From contig JAQGHZ010000502.1 in the NCBI GenBank assembly GCA_028291485.1, positions 1 to 12,940 of the forward strand: a DNA stretch of 12,940 bases, in the 5' to 3' direction. This DNA is from Rubritepida sp. GTDB lineage: Bacteria; Pseudomonadota; Alphaproteobacteria; Acetobacterales; Acetobacteraceae. Below the pieces are notes generated by a model that did not search any database, had not been told where the DNA came from, and was given only the letters and a program-made list of their open reading frames with translations. Both the position numbers and the translations under genes were made by a program. Positions 7,301 through 12,940 of the stretch are shown here, piece by piece (within the stretch, counting starts at the first letter, position 1; each line of letters opens with the position of its first letter).

Positions 7301-8033
7301 GCGGCCGGACAATTTCAACGCGCCGGCCGCCGTCTGCCGGGCGGTGGTGCTCTACTGCTTCCGCTCGCTGGTGGGCGAGGACATCCCGCTCAACGACGGC
7401 TGCCTGAAGCCGCTGGAGATCATCGTCCCGCCGGCGAGCTTCCTCAGCCCGACGGCCGGTGGACCGGGAGGGGGCCGTGCGGTCGTCGCCGGCAACACCG
7501 AGGTCAGCCAGGTGACCTGCAACGCGCTGCTGGCTGCGCTCGACGCCTGCGCCGCCGCGCAGTCGACGATGAACAACTCGCTCTTCGGCGACGACACCTA
7601 CCAGTATTACGAGACCATCTGCGGCGGCACCGGCGCCGGCCCGGGCTTCCACGGCACCAGCGCCGTGCAGACGCACATGACCAACACCCGCATGACCGAT
7701 CCGGAAATCCTGGAGATGCGCTACCCCGTGCGGCTCGAGGAGTTCTCGATCCGCCGCGGCTCGGGCGGCGCCGGACAATGGCGCGGCGGCGACGGCTCGC
7801 GCCGGCGCATCCGCTTCCTGCGCCCGATGCAGGCGGTGGTCGTGGCGTCGCGCCGCAACGTGGCGCCGCACGGCCTGCACGGCGGCGAGAATGGCGCGCC
7901 GGGCCGGCAATGGGTGGACCGCGCTGACGGCACGCGCGACATCATCCCCGGCAATGCCGGCAAGGCCGACCTGGAGCCCGGCGACATTCTCGTCGTCGAG
8001 ACGCCCGGCGGCGGCGGCTGGGGAGAAGGTTGA
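4314..8033 (+). CDS. Hydantoinase A/B fusion protein, 5-oxoprolinase type (ATP-dependent)
   Basis: The product is 1239 aa, the length of fused 5-oxoprolinases, which open 5-oxo-L-proline to glutamate with ATP; relatives open hydantoins. The N-terminal HyuA half has the ASKHA phosphate motif DRGGTFTDVV (11-20), GTTVATNALLE, the second phosphate motif GFDMGGTSTDVAL, and GGAGGQHACLVADELGM. The HyuB half starts at about residue 725 (VDPVMLELFNSLFMSIAEQTG) and ends with CGGTGAGPGFHG, the RYPVRLEEFSIRRGSGGAG block and the ETPGGGGWG terminus. ATG 4314 is set by GAGGAG upstream. Odd: residues 235-265, between ELGGP and IKLYFMQSSGG, are an extra segment made of two copies of VRSIDAEGGERES joined by AGHS. 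It is encoded by 40-bp direct repeats, and relatives usually run directly from the helix into the MQSSGG strand. The frame is intact. The exact substrate (5-oxoproline, hydantoin or N-methylhydantoin) cannot be told from sequence. Confidence 0.93.
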   Translation: MSVGTWQFWIDRGGTFTDVVARHPDGSLSTAKLLSENPGRYKDAAVAGIRQVLGLEAGAPLPEGLVEAVKMGTTVATNALLERKGERVLLLVPVGFADMLRIGNQARPRLFDLNVKLPELLHERVAEIGGRVTVDGAEIEPLDEAAARQALQAAFDDGIRAVAIVLMHAWAHPAHELRIGALAEKIGFPQISLSHQASPLPRIVPRGDTTVVDAYLSPILGRYVRQVASELGGPVRSIDAEGGERESAGHSVRSIDAEGGERESPIKLYFMQSSGGLAEANSFQGKDAILSGPAGGIVGAARTAAMAGYDRIIGFDMGGTSTDVALYAGAFERAFETVVAGVRMRAPMMAINTVAAGGGSILKFDGARYRVGPESAGAVPGPACYRRGGPLTVTDANVMVGKIQPRHFPAIFGPSGDQPLDVEIVREKFAALAAEIAKATDTKPSPEDVAEGFLRIAVSNMAHAIKQVSLQRGYDVTKYALACFGGAGGQHACLVADELGMETVFIHPFAGVLSAYGMGLADQAVIREAAVEKPLAPEGMEVLEARLAELEATGRTELVRQGAAGEKLKAEHRLHLRYAGTDSFLPIAFGCYHGVLRAFTEAHRARFGFATPERQVVVEAAIAEVTMPGEAVQEEKLAERVAGEAIPLLDRVTFFAQGAAHDAPVHDREGLLAGDAIRGPALIREAIATTVVEPGWEARVTPLNHLVLHRIEARAAARLAETGRVDPVMLELFNSLFMSIAEQTGTVLQNTSLSVNIKERLDFSCAIFDVTGQLIANAPHVPVHLGAMGESVRTVIRSRGATLRPGDVVALNNPYNGGTHLPDVTVITPVFDEAGKEILFFVGSRGHHADIGGLTPGSTPPGSATLEEEGVVIDDFLLVDAGHFREAEFRALLASARYPARSPDVNVADVKAQVAANEMGVQELRRAVREFGLGVVRAYMGHVMDNAEESVRRVLSTLKNGRFETVTDDGTPLVVEVRVDQANRRAVIDFTGTGPERPDNFNAPAAVCRAVVLYCFRSLVGEDIPLNDGCLKPLEIIVPPASFLSPTAGGPGGGRAVVAGNTEVSQVTCNALLAALDACAAAQSTMNNSLFGDDTYQYYETICGGTGAGPGFHGTSAVQTHMTNTRMTDPEILEMRYPVRLEEFSIRRGSGGAGQWRGGDGSRRRIRFLRPMQAVVVASRRNVAPHGLHGGENGAPGRQWVDRADGTRDIIPGNAGKADLEPGDILVVETPGGGGWGEG
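5015..5105 (+). repeat. Two 40-bp direct repeats at 51-bp spacing inside the 5-oxoprolinase gene
   Basis: Copy 1 is 5015-5054 and copy 2 is 5066-5105; by eye they are identical over all 40 bases and are separated by 11 bp. The period of 51 bp (17 codons) keeps the frame, and each copy encodes VRSIDAEGGERES. Each contains the palindrome CGATCGATCG and the mini-hairpin CGCC-GAA-GGCG. Five of six frames across the unit have no stop. No further copy was found in this window. It looks like an inserted short repeat element later duplicated, or inserted as a dimer. Confidence 0.9.
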
Positions 8034-10861
8034 GCCGAGCCGCCACCGCGCGCGGGATCATCCTCGCGCTCCTCGCGGGGCTCGCCGCCCTGGCGGCGGC
8101 GGCGGCCTATGTGCTTCCGAAGTACCTCGATTGGGATCGCCATCGCGGGACCATCGCGGCCATCGCCTCCGAGCGCCTGGGCCGCCCCGTCTGGCTCGAA
8201 GGCCCCGTCACGCTGGAACTGCTGCCCCAGCCGCGGCTGGAGGCCTCGCGCGTCGTCCTCGGCCAGACGGCGGACGACGTGCGCATGTCCGCCCGCGCGC
8301 TGCGGCTGCGCCTCGACCTCGGCTCGCTGCTGCTGGGCCGCATCAAGGTGCGCGAGCTGGCGCTGGTCGGCGCCGACATCCGGCTGCCCTGGCCGCCCAC
8401 GGCGCTGCCCGGCCTGGCGCCGCTGCCGCGCCTCACCGCCCTCGATGCGCGGCTGGAGGACAGCCGCATCTCCATCGGCGAGGCGGTGATGGAGGGCGTC
8501 TCCGCGCGCCTCACCGCCGGCAATCCCTCCGAGGCACTGACGGCGGAGGGCGCGCTCGTCTGGCGCGGCCGCCCGGTGCGCTTCCAGGCCACGCTCGGCC
8601 GCGCCGGCGACGACGGCATCGCGCCGCTCGACATCTCCGCGAGCCATGCCGGCGTGAACCTCCAGGCGCGCGGCGTCCTGCTGGCCGAGGGCGGCTTCGA
8701 GGGGCGGCTGGAGGCCAGCGGTCCCGACCTCGCCACCGTGATTCCCGCCCCGCCCGGCCCCTTCCGCGCGACCTCCTCCCTGCTGGCCGGCGCCGAAGCG
8801 CTGACCGCACGGCAGCTGACCCTGGAAGTCGGCAGCCAGACGGTGCGCGGTTCGGCGCTGCTGCGGCTGGGGCGTGAGCCGCGCTTCGACCTGACGCTGG
8901 CCACCCCGCGCCTCGACGTGGAGCCCTGGCTGGCGGCCCTGCGCGGCGCCCGCCCGCAGACCGTGCCCGTCTCGCTCGACCTTTCCGCCGAGGGCGCGAC
9001 GCTCGGCCCGCTGCGCCTGCGCAAGCTGCGCGTCGCCGCCTTCCTGCAGGGCGAGCGCCTGACCCTCAGCGACGTTTCGGCCGAGCTCCCCGGCGAGACC
9101 ACGCTGGAGGCCTCCGGCGCCAGCGCCGGGCCGCGCCTCGACCTCGCGCTGCGCTGGCGTTCGGCCCGGCCGGAGCAGCTCGCCGAGGCGCTGGGCCTGC
9201 CCGCACGCTGGCCGCTTCCGGCCGGGGACTCCGAGGGCCAGCTCCGTCTCTCCTGGGAGGGGACGCAGTTCACCGCGACCGACCTCACGGCCCGGCTCGG
9301 CACGACGCGCGCGACCGGCGGCTTCGTCTGGCGCCAGCAGGCCCGGCCGAGCCTCGCGCTCGGGCTGGAATTCGACACGCTGGAGACGGCCGTCACGCCC
9401 GGCCAGCTCCTGACCTCGCTGCGCGAGGTGGGCACCGACGCCGATTTGCAGCTCCGCCTCGGCTTCGGCCGCCTCGCTCTCGGCGGCTCCATCTGGGACC
9501 GGCTGACCTTGGACGGCGCCGCGGAGAATGGCCGCCTCCTGCTGCGCCGCCTCGCGGGGCGGCATCTTGGCCTGGACGTGACCCTGACCGGCACGCTCGC
9601 CGCCGGCCGCGTCAGCGACCTCAGCCTGGAGGCCGAGGGCGTCGCCGGCCCGCTGCTCGCCCGCCTCGGGCTGGAGCGGCCGAGCCTCGCCGCCCTGCCG
9701 TTGCGGCTGCGCGCCACCGGCGCCGGCCCGCTGGACGCGCTGGCCGTGCGGCTGGAGAGCGACCTCGCCGAGGCGCGCATCGAGGCCCAGGCCACGCTCG
9801 ACCAAGCCACCCTCGACAAGGATGGGAGCCGCGGGCAGGGCACGGTGACCGTCCGCCACCCCGGCGCGGCCCGCATGATCGGCGTGCTGCTGGAGCGCGA
9901 GCCGCCGGACTGGATCGGCGAGGGGTCCTTCTCCCTCATTGCCAGCCTCGCCGGCCGCCCCGGCTCCTGGAGCGCCGAGAGCTTCGAGCTCGTCGCCGGG
10001 GAACTGCGCGGCCGCGGCCAGCTGGCCGTGGCGCCCGCCGAAGCGCGTCGCGCGATCACCGGCCGCCTCGCCATGGAGCGCCTGCCGTTGCCGGACTGGC
10101 GGGACCTGGATCTCGCCGGTTGGCCCGACCTGAATGTCGACGTCTCCCTGACCGCCGATCGCGTGGAGCCGCTGGGATTGCCGACGATCGAGCAGGCCTC
10201 GGCGAACCTGCGCGCCGACGCCGCCTCGCTGCGGCTGGAGGATCTGCGCGGCAGCCTGGCGGGCGGCACGCTGGCCGGCACCGCGCGGCTGGAGCGTGGC
10301 CCGGCCCTGCGCCTCTCCGCCGAGGGCAGCTTCAACGACGTGGTGCTCTCCGGCCCGCTCACCGGCCGGCCGGTGGATATCGGCGCCGGCCGGCTCTCCG
10401 GCGAGTTCCGGCTGACCAGCACGGGCAATGCGCCCGCCTCATTGGTCGCCGGGCTGGGCGGCTCGGCGCGGCTCACGCTGCGCGACGGCGTGGTGCAAGG
10501 GCTGGACGGCGTGGCGGCCGCGGCCGCGCTCGGGCTGAGCGACCTCCGCACGGCCGAGGCGGCGCTGCGCGTGGCCCTGCGCGGCGGTGCCACCCCTGTG
10601 GAGCGCGGCACCGCAAGCCTGTCCCTGGCCGCCGGCACCGTCACCTTCGACGAGGCGGCGCTGAGCGGCGATGCGGGCCTGGTTCTGGGCCTCTCAGGCC
10701 AGGTCGACCTGCCGCGCGATGTGCTCGACCTCCGTGTCACCCTGCCTGTGCAGGAGGGCGCGCCCGAAGTCGCCCTGCGTCTCACCGGTCCGGGCATGGC
10801 CCCCCGCCGGCTGGTGGAGGTCGCGCAATGGTTGCGCTGGCGCGCAGAACACTCGCCCTGA
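8030..10861 (+). CDS. AsmA family protein
   Basis: This is a 943-aa protein of the AsmA/AsmA-like envelope family, whose members are inner-membrane-anchored, largely periplasmic, beta-rich proteins. They have been linked to outer-membrane assembly and, more recently, to lipid transfer between the membranes. Seen: one N-terminal membrane helix at about 9-28, followed by the typical YLDWDRHR...ASERLGRPVWLEGPV block (AsmA N-terminal domain). A very long Leu/Arg/Gly-rich repetitive beta region comes next, and an AsmA_2-like C-terminal domain at about 690-910 (FRLTSTGNAPASLVAGLGGSARLTLRDGVVQGLD). The start is TTG, overlapping the 5-oxoprolinase stop as TTGA; GGGAG (8021-8025) lies 4 nt upstream. 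The next possible start would remove the membrane helix. The overlap means coupled translation with the upstream enzyme. There is no evidence that the two act in one pathway. The antisense strand is also largely open, but that is a GC effect. Confidence 0.9.
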   Translation: MSRAATARGIILALLAGLAALAAAAAYVLPKYLDWDRHRGTIAAIASERLGRPVWLEGPVTLELLPQPRLEASRVVLGQTADDVRMSARALRLRLDLGSLLLGRIKVRELALVGADIRLPWPPTALPGLAPLPRLTALDARLEDSRISIGEAVMEGVSARLTAGNPSEALTAEGALVWRGRPVRFQATLGRAGDDGIAPLDISASHAGVNLQARGVLLAEGGFEGRLEASGPDLATVIPAPPGPFRATSSLLAGAEALTARQLTLEVGSQTVRGSALLRLGREPRFDLTLATPRLDVEPWLAALRGARPQTVPVSLDLSAEGATLGPLRLRKLRVAAFLQGERLTLSDVSAELPGETTLEASGASAGPRLDLALRWRSARPEQLAEALGLPARWPLPAGDSEGQLRLSWEGTQFTATDLTARLGTTRATGGFVWRQQARPSLALGLEFDTLETAVTPGQLLTSLREVGTDADLQLRLGFGRLALGGSIWDRLTLDGAAENGRLLLRRLAGRHLGLDVTLTGTLAAGRVSDLSLEAEGVAGPLLARLGLERPSLAALPLRLRATGAGPLDALAVRLESDLAEARIEAQATLDQATLDKDGSRGQGTVTVRHPGAARMIGVLLEREPPDWIGEGSFSLIASLAGRPGSWSAESFELVAGELRGRGQLAVAPAEARRAITGRLAMERLPLPDWRDLDLAGWPDLNVDVSLTADRVEPLGLPTIEQASANLRADAASLRLEDLRGSLAGGTLAGTARLERGPALRLSAEGSFNDVVLSGPLTGRPVDIGAGRLSGEFRLTSTGNAPASLVAGLGGSARLTLRDGVVQGLDGVAAAAALGLSDLRTAEAALRVALRGGATPVERGTASLSLAAGTVTFDEAALSGDAGLVLGLSGQVDLPRDVLDLRVTLPVQEGAPEVALRLTGPGMAPRRLVEVAQWLRWRAEHSP

Positions 10862-10923
10862 CCCATGGACGAATGCGGTCGGGCACGGCAGTTTGCGACC
10901 GCTCCTAAAAGGCGGATGTTGAG

Positions 10924-12321
10924 ATGACGATTGAGACAGGTTCCCGGGCCGATGCCCTCGCGCGGGCTGCCGCGATGTTCGACGAAGGCAAGCTGAAGGC
11001 CCGGCTCTCGGATTTCGTCGCCATTCCCTCGACCGCGCAGGAGCCCGGCTACGAGCCCTACCTGACGCAGTACCTGGAACAGGCCATCAAGCCCTGGGTC
11101 GAAAGCCTGGGCTTCACCTCCGTCACGATCCACCCCAATCCGCTGGCGGGCTTCGGCCCCATCCTCACCGCCGAGCGCATCGAGGATCCCTCGCGCCCGA
11201 CGGTCCTCCTCTACGGCCATGGCGACACGGTCCGCGGCCTCGACGACCAGTGGAGCGAGGGGCTCAAGCCCTGGGAGCTCATCGAGCGCGACGGCAAGTG
11301 GTACGGGCGCGGCACGGCCGACAACAAGGGCCAGCACGTCATCAACCTCATGGCGCTGGAGGCCACGCTGGCCGCGCGCGGCGGCAAGCTGAACGCCAAC
11401 GTCAAGCTCGTCCTCGAGATGGCGGAGGAGCGCGGCAGCCGCGGGCTGCGCGAGTTCGTCGCCCAGAACGCGCGCGCGCTGGCCGCCGACGCGCTCATCG
11501 CCAGCGACGGCCCGCGCGTCATGCCCGAGGTGCCGACCATCGCCACCGGCACGCGCGGCACCTTCCACTTCGACCTCGTGGTGAAACTGCGCGACGGCGG
11601 CGTGCATTCCGGCCATTGGGGCGGGCTCACCACCGACCCGGCCGTGATCCTGGCCCATGCCATCGGCACGATGATGGACCGCAACGGCAAGATCCTCGTG
11701 CGCGACTGGCTGCCCCGGAACGGCGTCCCCGCCGATGTCCGCGGCGTGCTGGCGGGCTGCGAGGTCGGCGGCGGCGGCGAGGCGGCGACGATCGACCCGA
11801 ACTGGGGCGAGCCGGGCCTCACCGCGGCCGAGAAGATCTACGGCTGGAACAGCCTCATCATCCTGGCGATGATCAGCGGGCAGCCGGAAGGCCCGGTGAA
11901 TGCCGTCGCGCCCGAGGCCCGCGCGCATTGCCAGATCCGCTACACGGTCGACAGCGACCCTGAGACCTTCGCGGATTCGCTGCGCAAGCACCTCGACGCG
12001 CACGGCCTGCAGGAGGTGAAGATCCAGAACGCCTTCACGCGCATGCCCGCCTCCCGCACCTCGCCCTCGCACCCCTGGGTCGTCTGGGCGCGCGAGAGCA
12101 TGGAGAAGTCGCTGGGCAAGCATGTGCAGGTGATCCCGAACTCCTCGGGCGGGCTGCCGGGCGACGTCTTCGTGGACCACCTGAACGTGCCGCTGGTCTG
12201 GGTGCCGCACAGCTACAATGGCTGCAAACAGCACGGGCCGGACGAGCACCTGCTGCCGGGGCCGGCGCGGGAAGGGTTGCTGGCGTTTGCCGGGATGTAT
12301 TGGGATCTTGGGGAGAAGTAG
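10924..12321 (+). CDS. M20 family metallopeptidase (dipeptidase-like)
   Basis: This is a 465-aa two-zinc peptidase of the M20 family (ArgE/DapE/carnosinase-like), probably cytoplasmic as no signal peptide is seen. Zinc and catalytic residues by motif: His99 and Asp101 in YGHGDT, bridging Asp133 in GRGTADNKG, Glu168 (general base) and Glu169 (zinc) in EMAEERGS, Asp195 in ASDGPR, and His437 in the C-terminal HGPDEH. The dimerisation or lid-domain histidine is in GVHSGHWGG (His228). The set is complete, so it should be active. It starts at ATG 10924 after a purine-rich GGCGGA. A 62-bp gap follows the AsmA gene, so it may share the operon or have its own weak promoter. Substrate is not determined: dipeptides such as Cys-Gly would suit a 5-oxoprolinase partner, but N-acyl amino acids or N-carbamoyl compounds are alternatives. 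Confidence 0.93.
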   Translation: MTIETGSRADALARAAAMFDEGKLKARLSDFVAIPSTAQEPGYEPYLTQYLEQAIKPWVESLGFTSVTIHPNPLAGFGPILTAERIEDPSRPTVLLYGHGDTVRGLDDQWSEGLKPWELIERDGKWYGRGTADNKGQHVINLMALEATLAARGGKLNANVKLVLEMAEERGSRGLREFVAQNARALAADALIASDGPRVMPEVPTIATGTRGTFHFDLVVKLRDGGVHSGHWGGLTTDPAVILAHAIGTMMDRNGKILVRDWLPRNGVPADVRGVLAGCEVGGGGEAATIDPNWGEPGLTAAEKIYGWNSLIILAMISGQPEGPVNAVAPEARAHCQIRYTVDSDPETFADSLRKHLDAHGLQEVKIQNAFTRMPASRTSPSHPWVVWARESMEKSLGKHVQVIPNSSGGLPGDVFVDHLNVPLVWVPHSYNGCKQHGPDEHLLPGPAREGLLAFAGMYWDLGEK

Positions 12322-12325
12322 AAAG

Positions 12326-12374
12326 GCGGGGGCTCTGCCCCCGAACCCCCGCTGGGGATCGTGTCGATCCCCAG
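12326..12374. terminator. Tandem hairpins between convergent genes (probable bidirectional terminator)
   Basis: Hairpin A is GGGGGC/GCCCCC (12328-12333 and 12337-12342, loop TCT). Hairpin B is a perfect 10-bp stem, 12352-12361 with 12365-12374, loop TGT. GCGGGGG (12326-12332) can instead pair with CCCCCGC (12346-12352), giving a competing fold. No T-run follows on either strand, so classic intrinsic termination is uncertain. The position, directly after the dipeptidase stop and before the end of the opposing gene, suggests termination or mRNA 3' end protection. Confidence 0.65.
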
Positions 12375-12389
12375 GCCCCTGACGGAACT

Positions 12390-12812
12390 TCAGATCAGGC
12401 GGGCTTCGCGCAGCGCGGCGCGGAGGGCAGGGGGGAGGCCATCGATGCCGGGAGCCATGCTGTGGTCCGCGAGGTCCGGCGGCGCGGCCTCGGGGTCCAG
12501 GTAGCGCCAGCCCTGGAAGGCCTTCACGGAACGGGCGGCGACAGGGACGAGGAGCGGGTCCAGCACCAGGCCGGCGCAGGCCGTCCCGTCCTCCATCGTG
12601 TCGTCGATGATGTCGATGATCCGCTGCCGCACCTGCAGAAAGCCGGCCACCACCCAATAGATGCTGCCGCCGTCCAGGATGTCGTCGCGCCGTTTCGGCC
12701 GGTTCCGCGTCCGATGGCGCAGCGGCGCATGTGTGATCGCGCGCTCGGTCTGCCACGCCTGAAGCTGCGCGACGTCCTTGGGGCCGACGGAGAGCTTGAT
12801 GAGGTGGATCAT
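12390..12812 (-). CDS. DUF1489 family protein
   Basis: This 140-aa protein matches, by recognition, the alphaproteobacterial DUF1489 family: N-terminal MIHLIKLSVGPKDVAQLQAWQ, a basic stretch (RHRTRNRPKRRDDILDGGSIYWVVAGFLQVRQRI), then an acidic and Pro-rich C-terminal half. No enzymatic motif, signal peptide or membrane segment is seen, and its function is unknown. The ATG at 12812 is chosen because the family begins M-x-H-L-x-K-L. An in-frame ATG at 12860 would add 16 unconserved residues across a hairpin. No good Shine-Dalgarno precedes either start. It converges on the dipeptidase gene and looks monocistronic here. Confidence 0.85.
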   Translation of the reverse strand: MIHLIKLSVGPKDVAQLQAWQTERAITHAPLRHRTRNRPKRRDDILDGGSIYWVVAGFLQVRQRIIDIIDDTMEDGTACAGLVLDPLLVPVAARSVKAFQGWRYLDPEAAPPDLADHSMAPGIDGLPPALRAALREARLI

Positions 12813-12940
12813 CAAGGAATGAATGGGCCCGACCCCGGAGTCGGGCAAGATCGCAGCCAAAAACGTTTGTGGAGAACTGGATCAGACGATGAGAATCCGG
12901 CCGCAACGCGGCCGGCGCCGCCCACTCAACCGCGCAGGTG
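12813..12940 (-). other. Upstream region of the DUF1489 gene with two inverted repeats
   Basis: Two perfect inverted repeats are visible: CCCGAC/GTCGGG (12828-12833 and 12840-12845) close to the start codon, and the strong 8-bp CCGGCCGC/GCGGCCGG (12897-12904 and 12908-12915, loop AAC). No convincing promoter could be assigned. Neither hairpin has a T-run. The first could hide the ribosome binding region; the second may be a terminator-like element of whatever lies to the right. Confidence 0.4.

Noticed and set aside
3456..7910. A 1484-codon open frame on the minus strand
   Set aside because: Only its 3' part (3456-4217) is a real gene. The remainder is antisense to the 5-oxoprolinase gene, has Ala/Arg/His-rich low-complexity composition and no recognisable domains: a GC-bias shadow.
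7721..9859. A 712-codon open frame on the minus strand
   Set aside because: Glu/Gln/Arg/Gly-rich composition, no domain, antisense to the 5-oxoprolinase end and AsmA start.
8107..12906. A 1599-codon open frame on the minus strand opposite the AsmA and dipeptidase genes
   Set aside because: Ser/Arg/Pro-rich nonsense composition, antisense to two genes with clear family motifs; long stop-free shadows are expected at this GC content.

Overview
The window is GC-rich (I estimate about 70%), densely coding DNA from a proteobacterial chromosome. The gene families, the dcw order mraZ-rsmH-ftsL, the alphaproteobacterial-type AmpD and DUF1489 proteins, and an A-type RNase P RNA suggest an alphaproteobacterium. 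Acetobacteraceae (Roseomonas-like) is my best guess; this is inferred from general resemblance, not from a search.

Left part (1-2040, minus strand): the start of the division and cell-wall (dcw) cluster, read leftwards as mraZ, rsmH and ftsL, with ftsL running off the left edge. The genes overlap by 1 and 4 bases, so they form one transcription unit. Upstream of mraZ lies a clear promoter (TTGATT-17-TAAAAC) whose spacer carries TGGG repeats at an exact 10-bp spacing. These match the known MraZ operator and imply autoregulation. The mraZ leader is about 160 nt.

Middle-left (2040-2640, plus strand): a complete rnpB gene (RNase P RNA), with perfectly matching P1 arms, a GCTTGAC-type promoter upstream and a hairpin terminator.

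2782-4217 (minus strand): a two-gene unit made of a membrane-anchored TerB/J-domain protein (DjlA-like) followed, with a TTGA overlap, by an AmpD-type N-acetylmuramoyl-L-alanine amidase with a C-terminal peptidoglycan-binding module.

4314-12321 (plus strand): a probable operon of a full-length fused hydantoinase/5-oxoprolinase (HyuA+HyuB), an AsmA-family envelope protein overlapping it by 4 bases, and an M20 zinc dipeptidase 62 bp further on. The catalytic pair would suit opening of 5-oxoproline or hydantoin-like rings and dipeptide breakdown; AsmA is an unexpected partner.

12322-12940: tandem hairpins between convergent genes, then a minus-strand DUF1489 protein with a hairpin-rich upstream region.

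The most unusual signal is inside the 5-oxoprolinase gene: two identical 40-bp direct repeats at 51-bp (17-codon) spacing. They insert about 31 residues just before a conserved strand of the HyuA domain. The repeat has no stop codon in five of six frames and contains a palindrome and a small hairpin. It looks like a short coding-compatible repeat element inserted into a gene, comparable in style to the Rickettsia palindromic elements. The rest of the window looks like ordinary core chromosome.
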